17,278 nt of DNA from Deltaproteobacteria bacterium (GTDB lineage Bacteria > Desulfobacterota > Dissulfuribacteria > Dissulfuribacterales > JALVPX01): contig JALVPX010000079.1 in NCBI GenBank assembly GCA_027031565.1, positions 1 to 17,278 of the forward strand, read 5' to 3'. The position numbers and the translations under genes were made by a program. A model generated the notes under the pieces. The model was given only the letters and a program-made list of their open reading frames with translations. It was not told the DNA's origin and searched no databases. Positions 1-7,545 of this stretch are shown one piece after another (position 1 is the first letter of the stretch; every line of letters begins with the position of its first letter).

Positions 1-387
1 GCCAAGAACTACAGCCCAACTGCCAAATTTTCAACTTGGCTATTTCGGATTGCCACCAACTTGTGTTTGAATGAAAGACGCAGGATTGAAAACAGGTTTT
101 GGACAGATGGATATGATAAAGAATATCATGCCGGGCAGCCTGAAGCCAACTATAATGCAGTAAAACCCCCGCACAAGCTGGCGGAACAGAGAGAGAAGCA
201 TTTCTTGATTCAGAAAGCAGTTTTGGCCTTACCAGACAAGCAGAGAGCAGCACTACTGCTCCTCATTCAAAATGGATTCTCATACAAGGAGATAGGCAGT
301 CAGATGAATCTGTCGGAAAAGGCGGTAAAGTCCCTCATATTCAGGGCCAGACAAAACCTGAAACAAAAATTGAAATCAAGGTTGTAA
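1..387 (+). CDS. ECF-type RNA polymerase sigma factor, 5' end outside window
   Basis: The frame is open from the first base, so the gene is truncated at its 5' end and 128 C-terminal residues are visible. The fragment begins in sigma region 2, where FSTWLFRIATNLCLNERRR is the typical end of region 2.4 in ECF sigma factors. A linker follows, then region 4: an LPDKQRAALLL helix and a helix-turn-helix with FSYKEIGSQMNLSEKAVKSL that reads the -35 element. An internal TTG at 61 could be mistaken for a start, but the upstream in-frame residues are clearly sigma-like. The next gene, 7 bp downstream, is a zinc-finger anti-sigma factor, the usual partner of this family. Family call is strong; the stress it responds to is unknown. 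Confidence 0.95.
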   Translation, partial: AKNYSPTAKFSTWLFRIATNLCLNERRRIENRFWTDGYDKEYHAGQPEANYNAVKPPHKLAEQREKHFLIQKAVLALPDKQRAALLLLIQNGFSYKEIGSQMNLSEKAVKSLIFRARQNLKQKLKSRL

Positions 388-394
388 AACGTTC

Positions 395-859
395 ATGGAA
401 AAAAAGTGTCTTTTTCTGCCCAAAATTTCGTCATACTTGGACAAAGAGCTTTCCGAGGCGGAACGCCTTGAAATGGAAGCACATCTGAGGGCATGTGCCG
501 AGTGCAAGGGTGAACTTGAGTCTATGCAGGGGCTGGACAGGCTGATCCAGGAGCTGCCGGAAGTGGAGCCGGGCCCTGGTTTTGATTCCGCCTTCTGGAA
601 AAAGGTGGATGCTCTGGAGTATTCAAGGCCAGCCCGCAAGGGGCTTTTCGCAGCAAAGTGGCCTTCTTTGTTAGCTGCCGCAGCCGTTGTGATGATAGGG
701 ATAGGTTCCATTCTGTACCATTCGCTTCCGCCCAAGGCTCCCTCCATCCAGGAGATTCAGTTGGCCACAAACATGGAGTTGTTAAGGGAGTTGGAACTGA
801 TCGAAAACCTGGATTTCCTGGAACACATGGATGAGCTCATGATGATGGGAAGTTCTTGA
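395..859 (+). CDS. Zinc-finger anti-sigma factor, membrane anchored
   Basis: A 154-residue protein with the zinc-binding anti-sigma (zf-HC2/ZAS) signature: the N-terminal helix ISSYLDKELSEAERLEMEAH followed by H30-x3-C34-x2-C37. Cys5 may complete the site. A single membrane segment lies at about residues 90-109, so the N-terminus should hold the sigma factor in the cytoplasm and the last 45 residues should be periplasmic. The periplasmic tail is odd: it is short and rich in Leu, Glu and Met (residues about 127-151), and resembles the C-terminus of the next gene's product. The stop codon is immediately followed by the next ATG. Anti-sigma function is inferred from family and position. Confidence 0.9.
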   Translation: MEKKCLFLPKISSYLDKELSEAERLEMEAHLRACAECKGELESMQGLDRLIQELPEVEPGPGFDSAFWKKVDALEYSRPARKGLFAAKWPSLLAAAAVVMIGIGSILYHSLPPKAPSIQEIQLATNMELLRELELIENLDFLEHMDELMMMGSS

Positions 860-1093
860 ATGGGACGGTTTCTGGCTGTGATCGTGTTTTGTGTGGCACT
901 GTTTGTCCATGGTGCCAAGGCCGACAATAGCTGCGAAAAGATGAATCAAGGCGGCCAGGAACCAGGGAACGGTCTGATTAAGATGAGCCAAGAGGAGATG
1001 GAGATAATTTCGCACCAGGAAGAGCTGGAGCTGCTGGAGATCCTGCAAAACCTGGAACTGCTACAAGAGATGGAAATATTCCTAGAGGAATAA
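860..1093 (+). CDS. Small acidic exported protein of unknown function
   Basis: A 77-residue protein whose ATG directly abuts the anti-sigma stop, so translation is probably coupled. Residues 1 to about 21 look like a signal peptide (hydrophobic FLAVIVFCVALFV, then GAKA, a plausible signal peptidase I site). The mature part is strongly acidic and ends in a Leu/Glu-rich amphipathic helix (EELELLEILQNLELLQEME) that resembles the periplasmic tail of the upstream anti-sigma factor. One cysteine (in NSCEK) remains after cleavage, so a lipoprotein is unlikely. I do not recognise a family. It lies between the anti-sigma gene and the very basic DUF3106 gene, suggesting an envelope partner role. Confidence 0.75.
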   Translation: MGRFLAVIVFCVALFVHGAKADNSCEKMNQGGQEPGNGLIKMSQEEMEIISHQEELELLEILQNLELLQEMEIFLEE

Positions 1094-1099
1094 AAAAGA

Positions 1100-1588
1100 A
1101 TGAAGATGATTTTGCGTCTAACAATTTTTCTGACATTTACCCTGATCTTCTTGCCGGGATCGGCGTTTACTCAAACCGATCCGGGCACTGCCCAAAAAAG
1201 ATGGGAATCCCTCAGCCAGGAGGAAAAGCAGACTCTCAAGGCACGTTACAGGATGTGGAAATCTCTCAGCAAGAAGGAGCGGGAACTCATACGAAAAAGA
1301 CTCCAGATTTTCAAGTCCCTGCCCGAGGAAGAAAAGGAGCGAATCAAACAAAATTTGAAGAGATTCAAGGGGCTGTCCAGACAAGAACGGCAAAGGATTG
1401 TTGAAAACTACAAAAAGTGGCGCAGTCTCCCTCCTGAAAGGCGTAGAATAATCCGAAATAGATACTTGAGATTCAAAAAATTGAATTCTGCCGAACGGCA
1501 AAGGCTGAAACGGCTTTATGAATCATGGAAAAAATTGCCTCCGCCCAAACGCAGGTCAATATTGAAACAATTGAAGAAGAAACGTTAG
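1100..1588 (+). CDS. DUF3106-family exported protein with seven 18-residue helical repeats
   Basis: A 162-residue protein: signal peptide about residues 1-24 (LTIFLTFTLIFLPGSAFTQ), then seven tandem 18-residue units from Trp35 to residue 160. Each unit begins with an aromatic residue (W35, W53, F71, F89, W107, F125, W143) followed by x-x-L-[SPN]-x-x-[EK]-[RK]. This pattern is typical of DUF3106 proteins, which often sit beside ECF sigma/anti-sigma pairs in deltaproteobacteria. It also recalls the L-T-x-x-Q helices of Spy/CpxP periplasmic chaperones, although I see no direct homology. The mature protein is extremely rich in Lys and Arg. AGAGGAA ahead of the ATG, overlapping the end of the previous gene, serves as ribosome-binding site. 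The biochemical role is not established. Confidence 0.88.
   Translation: MKMILRLTIFLTFTLIFLPGSAFTQTDPGTAQKRWESLSQEEKQTLKARYRMWKSLSKKERELIRKRLQIFKSLPEEEKERIKQNLKRFKGLSRQERQRIVENYKKWRSLPPERRRIIRNRYLRFKKLNSAERQRLKRLYESWKKLPPPKRRSILKQLKKKR
1202..1579 (+). repeat. Seven in-frame 54-bp units coding 18-residue repeats
   Basis: The protein repeat period is exactly 18 residues without insertions across all seven copies. The DNA copies have diverged, so the constraint is on the protein. Eighteen residues equal five turns of an alpha helix, which places each unit's leading W/F on the same face. Confidence 0.85.
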
Positions 1589-2017
1589 CCTGCCTGTTGC
1601 CCTGCATCAAGCAGATGCTGCACAATCAGGAAATAGTTCTTAGATTGATATATACCCAAACGATTATTTGATGCGATGCGTCTCCACTGGGAGTTTGGTT
1701 CAAAAGCATGGACGTTTTTGAGAGGCATACAGTGGTCAAAACTTGAAAAAAACAGGAAGAGTTCCAGAGATGATCCCTAAAGATGCAGGTACAATGGCAG
1801 TCATGGGAACCCGCGACTTCAGCTGGAAATCAAATCCAAGACCATATTTGTGCAAAGGGCCTGATAGTTGAAACAAAATCTGGCCTGTTTTATTCCCTGA
1901 CAGATGTGCAGGCCTGCTTTTTAAAAAGCTGTTTTTCAACCAGTCTTAACTTGAACAAAAGGCCTGTCCAGCCTAATCTTAATGCAGCAATTTCACCACG
2001 AAGAAGGTGCAGCCCTG
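1589..2017. other. Intergenic region upstream of the moeA pair
   Basis: About 430 bp with no recognised gene. It contains a 14-bp perfect AT-rich palindrome (GCTTTTTAAAAAGC, 1916-1929). No strong intrinsic terminator for the DUF3106 operon was found, and no Moco-riboswitch-like structure could be identified by eye. A promoter for moeA is expected here, but I could not fix one. Confidence 0.5.
1770..1871 (+). CDS. Possible 33-residue ORF, doubtful
   Basis: ATG at 1770 is preceded by AGGAAGAG at about 8 nt spacing. The peptide contains GTRDFSWKSNPRPYL and ends at a TGA. Nothing was recognised. It could be a chance ORF, a leader peptide or a gene remnant upstream of moeA. Confidence 0.2.
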   Translation: MIPKDAGTMAVMGTRDFSWKSNPRPYLCKGPDS

Positions 2018-3949
2018 ATGGAGCGCAAAAGATACCTGAATATGATGAGCCTTGAGGAAGCTCGCCGCATCTTCCTTGAACGCTTTGAAGGCCTGAACAC
2101 TGGCAGCGAACTGATACCATCGATCAATGCAGCAGGACGGGTAACGGCAGGGCCAGTATTTGCCCGGTTCTCCAGTCCCGCCTTTCATGCAGCAGCCATG
2201 GACGGCATTGCCGTCAAGGCAGAAGACACTTTTTCTGCTGCAGATTCCAAGCCGTTGACCCTCGATATCTCTGCCAATGAGGCAGTCTTCATAAATACTG
2301 GTCAGCCAATGCCTGAGGGAAAAGATGCAGTGATAATGATTGAAAATGTGGTTCTGGAGGAACAGGGGACCAAGGCGACGATAAGAGCTCCTGCTTTTCC
2401 ATGGCAGCATGTCAGGAAAACCGGAGAGGACATCGTTGCCACCGAACTCTTGTTCCCCACTCATCACATGATAACAGCGGCAGACATTGGTGCGCTGATT
2501 ACAGCAGGCCTTTCAGAGGTGCTGGTAAAGAAAAGGCCCAAGGTGGTGATCATTCCTACTGGCTCGGAGCTTGTACGCCTGCAGGATGTCCCGGACGAAG
2601 TGCCTGCCGGCACCACCGTTGAATCCAACAGCGCCATGCTTGCAGCGTTGGCCATGAAGGATGGGGCAGAGGCCCATGTAATGGAAATTGTGCCAGACAG
2701 TTATGACCTCATAAAAGATTCCCTAATGCGTGCCATGAAATCACAGGCCGACCTCATTATCTTAAACGCTGGCTCATCTGCGGGCAGCAGTGATTACACG
2801 GTAAAGGTCATAGAAGAATTGGGAGAGGTGCTCGTACATGGTGTAACCATTATGCCGGGTAAGCCCACAATACTGGGCGATATCCAAGGGATTCCTGTTT
2901 CAGGCAGTCCCGGCTATCCAGTATCTGCCCTGATTTCTTTTGAGCAGTTCCTGGCTCCCCTTTTAAGGCATATGCAGGGGCTCGATATTGAGCAACCCAT
3001 TTTGGTAGATGCCGTTTGTGGGAGAAGCCTGCCTTCCAAGGCAGGCATCGAGGAATTCCGCCGTATGATTGCCGGGAAAATAGGCCACAAGATAGTTGCA
3101 CTTCCTGTAAAAAAGGGGGCAGGAGCAATCACCACAATGACCAAGGCAAACGCCATACTGCGTATACCTGCCTCGTCAGAAGGAATAAAATCTGGGCAAA
3201 GGATACAGATTGAAATCCTAAGACCAAAGTCTCAGATCGAAAAGACCATCCTTTGCATTGGAAGCCATGACTTGACCCTGGATATCATTCATGACTTTCT
3301 GCGACGAAGTAGCCCCCCGTGGCACATGGCCGCAACCCATGTAGGCAGTATGGGCGGCATAATCGCAGTGCGGGACGGTCTGTGTCACCTTGCAGGAACG
3401 CATTTGCTGGATCCCGGCACTGGCCAATACAACATCACCTACCTCAACCAGTATCTCAAAGGGAAGACCCGGGCCCGTCTCTACACACTGGTTTACCGCC
3501 AGCAAGGGTTCATGGTCAGACCTGGAAACCCCAAATCCATTACTGGAATCAAAGATCTTGCAAGGGATGACATAACCTTTGTGAACAGGCAACCAGGTTC
3601 AGGCACACGGGTGCTTTTGGATCATGAGCTTAGCAGGGCCAGAATAAGCAGATCCCGAATCAAAGGCTATGAAAATGAAGAATACACCCATATGGCCGTT
3701 GCCGTGAGCGTTCTGTCTGGAAAGGCGGACGCGGGTCTGGGCATCCTGGCCGCTGCCCGTGCCCTGAAACTCGATTTCATTCCCCTTGTTGAGGAAAGAT
3801 ATGACCTGCTTGTTCCAGAAAAAGTAATGGATATGCCAGCCATCACCTCACTGCTTGAAATCATCCGTTCCAAGGAATTCAGACTGGAGGTCAAATCGTT
3901 AGGTGGGTATTCTGCCCGAGATAGCGGAAAACTCGTTGCGACCATCTGA
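2018..3949 (+). CDS. moeA: Molybdopterin molybdenumtransferase MoeA fused to a PBP-like domain
   Basis: A two-part protein of 643 residues. Residues 1 to about 405 form a MoeA unit, which inserts molybdate or tungstate into adenylylated molybdopterin. The acidic residues matching the E. coli active-site set are visible: D62 in AAMDG, D138 in TGED, E184 in PTGSEL, D227 in VPDS and D259 in AGSSAGSSD. From about residue 409 (CIGSHDLTLDII) to the end is a PBP-like domain (PF12727 type) with NRQPGSGTR, a typical ligand-loop sequence. It has no signal peptide, so this domain is cytoplasmic. I prefer ATG 2018 because GAAGGTG sits about 8 nt upstream; an in-frame ATG at 1982 lacks such a site. It is followed after 12 bp by a second moeA. 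The ligand is unknown; molybdate or tungstate is a reasonable guess. Confidence 0.92.
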   Translation: MERKRYLNMMSLEEARRIFLERFEGLNTGSELIPSINAAGRVTAGPVFARFSSPAFHAAAMDGIAVKAEDTFSAADSKPLTLDISANEAVFINTGQPMPEGKDAVIMIENVVLEEQGTKATIRAPAFPWQHVRKTGEDIVATELLFPTHHMITAADIGALITAGLSEVLVKKRPKVVIIPTGSELVRLQDVPDEVPAGTTVESNSAMLAALAMKDGAEAHVMEIVPDSYDLIKDSLMRAMKSQADLIILNAGSSAGSSDYTVKVIEELGEVLVHGVTIMPGKPTILGDIQGIPVSGSPGYPVSALISFEQFLAPLLRHMQGLDIEQPILVDAVCGRSLPSKAGIEEFRRMIAGKIGHKIVALPVKKGAGAITTMTKANAILRIPASSEGIKSGQRIQIEILRPKSQIEKTILCIGSHDLTLDIIHDFLRRSSPPWHMAATHVGSMGGIIAVRDGLCHLAGTHLLDPGTGQYNITYLNQYLKGKTRARLYTLVYRQQGFMVRPGNPKSITGIKDLARDDITFVNRQPGSGTRVLLDHELSRARISRSRIKGYENEEYTHMAVAVSVLSGKADAGLGILAAARALKLDFIPLVEERYDLLVPEKVMDMPAITSLLEIIRSKEFRLEVKSLGGYSARDSGKLVATI

Positions 3950-3961
3950 ACAGGTGCAGGC

Positions 3962-5200
3962 ATGAAGGGCTTTTTTCAATTGATCAGCCGGAGGCGATTC
4001 ATGGAACTGTTGGCCGGATTCAAGCCCCTTGACCAAGAAACTGTGGGAGTTGATCAGGGGTGCTGCCGCATTCTCTTTGAGGACATAGATTCCCCAGAAG
4101 ATCTCCCACCCTTTTCCCGTTCCACAATGGATGGTTACGCGGTAAGGGCCCGGGATACCTTCGGCTGCAGTGAATCTGAGCCTGCATTGCTGAAGATAGC
4201 AGGCGAAATCGCCATGGGAAGCCTTGGATCAGAAGTGAAGCTGGCACCTGGCCATGCAGCAAGGATATGGACTGGCGGGGCCCTGCCCGCTGGCGCAGAC
4301 AGCGTGGTAATGGTGGAATATACGCACCAGATCGACGACCACACCATAGAGGTCTTCAGGCCCGTTGCACCGGCGGAAAATGTGATAGCCCAGGGAGAGG
4401 ATTTCTCAAGGGGGCATAAAGTTCTGGCCAGGGGCCACGAGCTGCGGCCGCAGGATCTTGGCGTACTGGCTGGTCTGGGCCTGACCAGGATCCCTGTTTT
4501 CAGAAGGCCGAAGGTCGCAGTCATAAGCACAGGTGATGAGCTGGTTCCACCTGAATCCAGGCCTGGACCAGGGAAGATCAGGGACATCAACAGCACCACC
4601 CTTGCGGCATTGGCAAACCAGGCAGGGGGAATTGGCAAGCCCATGGGCATCGTCAAGGATGATCCAGGCAGTCTGCAGATGGCGTGCGAAGATGCCCTGG
4701 AAAAAGGTGCAGACATCGTTTTGCTTTCAGGCGGAAGCTCTGTAGGGTGCAGGGATTACACACTGAGGGTATTCGAGAGCCTGAGCGGTGCGGAACTGCT
4801 CGCACACGGCATCTCTTTGAGGCCTGGCAAACCGACCATCCTTGCAAAAAGAGGAAATACAGCCCTCTTTGGACTGCCAGGCCACGTGGCTTCGGCAATA
4901 GTGGTCTTCTGCCTCTTTGTAAGGCCCCTGATCAGATTAATGTCCGGCCGCGCGTTGACCGTGGGCATGAAAGAGATCAAGGCGGTGTGCAGGCAGGAAA
5001 TACCATCCGTGAGCGGCCGTGAAGACTTCGTAAGGGTAAAGGTGGAAAAAAAGCCAGGACCAGATTTGCCAGAAGCAGTCCCGATCTGGGGACGGTCCGG
5101 TCTGCTTAGACCACTGGTAGAGGCAGATGGATTGCTGGTGATCCCAAGGGACAGCGAAGGCCTGGAAAAAGGGGAACCTGCCAGGGTGCTCCTTTTTTAA
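3962..5200 (+). CDS. moeA: Molybdopterin molybdenumtransferase MoeA, second copy
   Basis: A full-length 412-residue MoeA without fusion. Conserved acidic positions are present: D57 in STMDGYAVRA, D146 in QGEDF, E192 in STGDEL, D233 in KDDP and D264 in SGGSSVGCRDYT. RPGKPT and FGLPGHVAS are also typical. It starts 12 bp after the MoeA-PBP gene, with AGGTG ahead of the ATG, and is almost certainly co-transcribed with it. Two different MoeA proteins in one operon can indicate metal specialisation (molybdenum versus tungsten), as proposed in some anaerobes and archaea. That division of labour is inference here. The gene ends 6 bp before the convergent AOR stop codon, leaving no room for a terminator between them. 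Confidence 0.95.
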   Translation: MKGFFQLISRRRFMELLAGFKPLDQETVGVDQGCCRILFEDIDSPEDLPPFSRSTMDGYAVRARDTFGCSESEPALLKIAGEIAMGSLGSEVKLAPGHAARIWTGGALPAGADSVVMVEYTHQIDDHTIEVFRPVAPAENVIAQGEDFSRGHKVLARGHELRPQDLGVLAGLGLTRIPVFRRPKVAVISTGDELVPPESRPGPGKIRDINSTTLAALANQAGGIGKPMGIVKDDPGSLQMACEDALEKGADIVLLSGGSSVGCRDYTLRVFESLSGAELLAHGISLRPGKPTILAKRGNTALFGLPGHVASAIVVFCLFVRPLIRLMSGRALTVGMKEIKAVCRQEIPSVSGREDFVRVKVEKKPGPDLPEAVPIWGRSGLLRPLVEADGLLVIPRDSEGLEKGEPARVLLF

Positions 5201-5206
5201 AAATTT

Positions 5207-6943
5207 TCAAAAATCCCAGAAGGTGTCTATCTCTTCCCCGCTGAAATCCCACACTGCCCCATGAGGAGGCAAGGGTTCTGTGCTGAAAAACTCAGGAAGC
5301 CTGTCGTCCTCGCTGGTAAAGCCTGCACGCTGGTTGAACTCTCTTTCCGTCTTGAGAACCCTCTTCCCGAGCTCCATAACGTCATCCACGGTGAGATCGG
5401 TACCAAAACGGGCATTGATCATCTCAACGATGGCGGGAAGAAGTCTTTCATCATCCAGTATGGCAAAGGCCGTAAACAGGCACAGGCCTGTTGAATCAAT
5501 TGCGGCTGTAGCAATCTGGAGGTTCCTTGAAAGCTCGATCTGGCCCTCTTTTGCCAGCGGGTCGACATTTCCCCCGCTTCCCAATATATTTGCAGCGATT
5601 GTATAACCTGCAGTGTGATCCGCTCCCATGGTTGATGTCGCATAGGTTATCCCAATACCCTTAATGGCCCTGGGGTCATAGGCTGGGATGGCCTGATTCT
5701 TCACCACTGGTACCCTTGTGATTCCGTATGCCCTTCCAACGGTGGCTGCTCCATTTCCAATAATGCGGCCAAGGGGCGTACCCTTTGCGATCTCCTCCTT
5801 TATGATACGCACCATCTGCCTTCCATCCCCAAAATCAAGGACCCCGGCCTCCATGGCTACACCAAATGCCACGCCTGTCTCCACAGTGTCCAGCCCAAGG
5901 TCATCCAGCCAATGGTCCGCCTCTGCGAGTATATCGAGATTATCCACGCAGCAATCGGCCCCCATGGCCCAAATGCTCTCATATTCAAAACCGGAAGTCT
6001 TATACCTGCCGTGCTGGTCATTGAAGACCTGGGAACACATGATGATACAACCTTTTTGACAGTTGTGGCGCACCTTGCCCCCGCGTTCTTTTATCAGCTT
6101 GTTCATGGTCTCACCAGCAATACCGTCATGTCCTTGAAATTGCCCTTGTGTAAAATTCCGGGTGGGCAGCCCCCCTGCATTGTGAATTATGTTTATTAGC
6201 ACGTCAGTTCCATATTCAGCCAACGCCTTGGTAATATCATGTTCTGCCACGCCTTTTGCAAAGACCTTGGATGCCCTGGTAAAGGCATCCTGGTCTGCAA
6301 TGTGTATATCGTCTGCCCCTTCTGGATCTATGGCTATAAACTTTATTCCTTTAGATCCCATTACAGCCCCAAGACCGCCTCTTCCATGGCTCCTCAGCTT
6401 GCCGTCTGGATCTTTCACAGAGATATTGGCCGCTAGCATCTTCATTTCGCCGGCTGGACCAATGGTTACAACAGAACATTGTTTGCCGTATCGATCCATT
6501 ACCTCCTCTACCACTTTGAAGTTGCCTGCGCCAATGAGATCTTTCTCATCAATGATCTCTACCCCGTCCTTGTTTATGATTATGCCATACCACCCCTGGG
6601 CTGGCTGATCTTCGATAATCAGGGCCTTTATGCCCAACCTGGCCAGGGCCTGTGCGGCAGTGCCTCCAGAGTTGGTCTCCTTAATCGTGCCGGTGAGAGG
6701 ACTTTTCGCCCCGGCTGACAGCCTGCCGGAATTTACAGCCGGCGTGGCAGTGAGAAGACCAGGGGCAAAGACAAGTTTGTTCTTGGGGCCAAGGGGATGA
6801 CATAGCGGATCTACTTCGCTAAAAACCACCTGAGAGGTCAGCGCCCTTCCCCCAAGGCCCAACCACTCCGCAGGGGTCTCTTCAAACCTTGAGGTCAACT
6901 CCTTCATGTTGATTCGTACAATCCTGTCAGGGAACGCAGCCAT
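5207..6943 (-). CDS. Aldehyde:ferredoxin oxidoreductase family tungsto/molybdoenzyme
   Basis: A 578-residue AOR-family enzyme, expected to bind a bis-pyranopterin tungsten (or molybdenum) cofactor and one [4Fe-4S] cluster and to oxidise aldehydes or related carbonyl compounds with ferredoxin. Visible signatures are the N-terminal LGLGGRALTS, the GRGGLGAVMGSKGIKFI loop, cluster cysteines C295-x3-C299-x3-C303 (NCQKGCIIMC) and the distal C488 in DSTGLCLF. NLDILAEADHWLDDLGLDT is also typical. The start is the ATG at 6943: a perfect AGGAGGT lies 7 nt upstream, while a GTG at 6952 falls inside that site. The leader peptide is absent, so it is cytoplasmic. The substrate cannot be read from the sequence. 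Convergence with moeA fits a cofactor/enzyme neighbourhood. Confidence 0.93.
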   Translation of the reverse strand: MAAFPDRIVRINMKELTSRFEETPAEWLGLGGRALTSQVVFSEVDPLCHPLGPKNKLVFAPGLLTATPAVNSGRLSAGAKSPLTGTIKETNSGGTAAQALARLGIKALIIEDQPAQGWYGIIINKDGVEIIDEKDLIGAGNFKVVEEVMDRYGKQCSVVTIGPAGEMKMLAANISVKDPDGKLRSHGRGGLGAVMGSKGIKFIAIDPEGADDIHIADQDAFTRASKVFAKGVAEHDITKALAEYGTDVLINIIHNAGGLPTRNFTQGQFQGHDGIAGETMNKLIKERGGKVRHNCQKGCIIMCSQVFNDQHGRYKTSGFEYESIWAMGADCCVDNLDILAEADHWLDDLGLDTVETGVAFGVAMEAGVLDFGDGRQMVRIIKEEIAKGTPLGRIIGNGAATVGRAYGITRVPVVKNQAIPAYDPRAIKGIGITYATSTMGADHTAGYTIAANILGSGGNVDPLAKEGQIELSRNLQIATAAIDSTGLCLFTAFAILDDERLLPAIVEMINARFGTDLTVDDVMELGKRVLKTEREFNQRAGFTSEDDRLPEFFSTEPLPPHGAVWDFSGEEIDTFWDF

Positions 6944-6950
6944 GACGTAC

Positions 6951-6957
6951 ACCTCCT
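6951..6957 (-). promoter_or_regulatory. Shine-Dalgarno site that fixes the AOR start
   Basis: AGGAGGT on the minus strand, 7 nt from ATG 6943. Confidence 0.8.
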
Positions 6958-6965
6958 GTTTTGAG

Positions 6966-6975
6966 CAACCGGTTG
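6966..6975. promoter_or_regulatory. Palindrome CAACCGGTTG at the predicted AOR transcription start
   Basis: A perfect 10-bp palindrome lying 7 nt downstream of the AOR -10 hexamer. It would cover the transcription start, a typical place for a repressor operator. The binding protein is unknown. Confidence 0.4.
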
Positions 6976-6982
6976 TTTTAAT

Positions 6983-6991
6983 ATTATATCA
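6983..6991 (-). promoter_or_regulatory. Extended -10 promoter for the AOR gene
   Basis: On the minus strand the sequence reads TGATATAAT, a perfect extended -10 element (TGn-TATAAT). No good -35 is visible, which is common for extended -10 promoters. The predicted leader is about 33 nt. Confidence 0.55.
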
Positions 6992-7018
6992 AAGCCAAAC
7001 AGAAACAAATTATTTTTG

Positions 7019-7047
7019 TTGACTTCCTGCAAGCTTCTCCTTAGGAT
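7019..7047 (+). promoter_or_regulatory. Sigma-70-type promoter for the cold-shock gene
   Basis: TTGACT, a 17-bp spacer, then TAGGAT. The predicted start near 7054 would give a leader of about 230 nt ahead of the cold-shock start codon. Confidence 0.5.
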
Positions 7048-7053
7048 AGTGAA

Positions 7054-7286
7054 CGTCAATAAGCATGGTTACTTGAAGTCTTGTCACTTTGATTTTCCAG
7101 CCTTTTTGAACAACAAATCAGGTTGCACAGGGAAAACATCATATTTTTCTAAGCAAGGCAACCTTCACTTTGTAAGGATTCCGAATAACCACTGTTACGG
7201 CATTCCGTAAAGATCATTTTGGGCCAAGCAAGTGAGAACTATGGGTCGAAATGACCACGAATTTTATGAAAGGAGGAATGTCCGTA
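7054..7286 (+). promoter_or_regulatory. Long 5' leader of the cold-shock mRNA
   Basis: Noncoding stretch between the predicted promoter and the gene. It contains a TTACGG-catt-CCGTAA hairpin (7195-7210) and a GGTC-gaaat-GACC hairpin just before the AAAGGAGG ribosome-binding site. Long structured leaders are characteristic of cspA-type mRNAs, where they act as temperature-responsive elements. Thermosensing here is inferred. An ORF at 7016-7210 in this stretch shows no protein-like features. Confidence 0.45.
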
Positions 7287-7481
7287 ATGAATGGAACAGT
7301 AAAATGGTTCAATGAGCAGAAGGGCTTTGGTTTCATAACCCAGGAAGACGGCCCGGATGTATTCATCCATTACAGCGCGATCCAGGGTGATGGTTTCAAG
7401 ACCCTGGAAGAAGGCCAAAGCGTTGAGTTTGAGATTACCGAAGGCCCCAAAGGCCCTCAGGCAGTAAATGTTCGTACATAA
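7287..7481 (+). CDS. Cold-shock domain protein (CspA family)
   Basis: A 64-residue single cold-shock domain (OB-fold) protein that binds single-stranded RNA and DNA. The protein begins MNGTVKWFNEQKGFGFI, containing the RNP1-type KGFGFI, and continues with DVFIHYSAI (RNP2). Length is usual for the family. The start is the ATG at 7287, with AGGAGG 10 nt upstream. Upstream in-frame ATGs at 7266 and 7251-side codons would add residues not found in Csp proteins, and ATG 7278 is too close to the ribosome-binding site. A hairpin terminator and an RRM protein gene follow. Confidence 0.95.
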   Translation: MNGTVKWFNEQKGFGFITQEDGPDVFIHYSAIQGDGFKTLEEGQSVEFEITEGPKGPQAVNVRT

Positions 7482-7494
7482 ATTGTATTTGTGA

Positions 7495-7530
7495 ATAGGG
7501 CGGTGATTCAAAAACCGCTCTATTTTTTAT
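7495..7530 (+). terminator. Rho-independent terminator/attenuator between csp and the RRM gene
   Basis: A 10-bp stem (ATAGGGCGGT / ACCGCTCTAT, one G-T pair), a 9-nt loop and a run of six T. It sits 13 nt after the csp stop and ends 15 nt before the RRM start codon, so partial read-through probably feeds the RRM gene. Confidence 0.85.
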
Positions 7531-7545
7531 TTAAGGAGAAATATA

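Noticed and set aside
1858..1966. Four GGCCTG repeats upstream of moeA
   Set aside because: Spacing is irregular and AGGCCT-like words are common throughout the window.
1589..2017. Moco riboswitch upstream of moeA
   Set aside because: No matching stem arrangement was recognisable by eye. A covariance-model scan would settle it.
4135..4716. 193-codon minus-strand ORF inside the second moeA
   Set aside because: It is a shadow of a well-conserved coding frame, with Ser/Pro/Ala-rich composition typical of antisense frames.
7016..7210. 64-codon ORF in the cold-shock leader
   Set aside because: It overlaps the promoter, lacks a good ribosome-binding site and shows no protein-like features.
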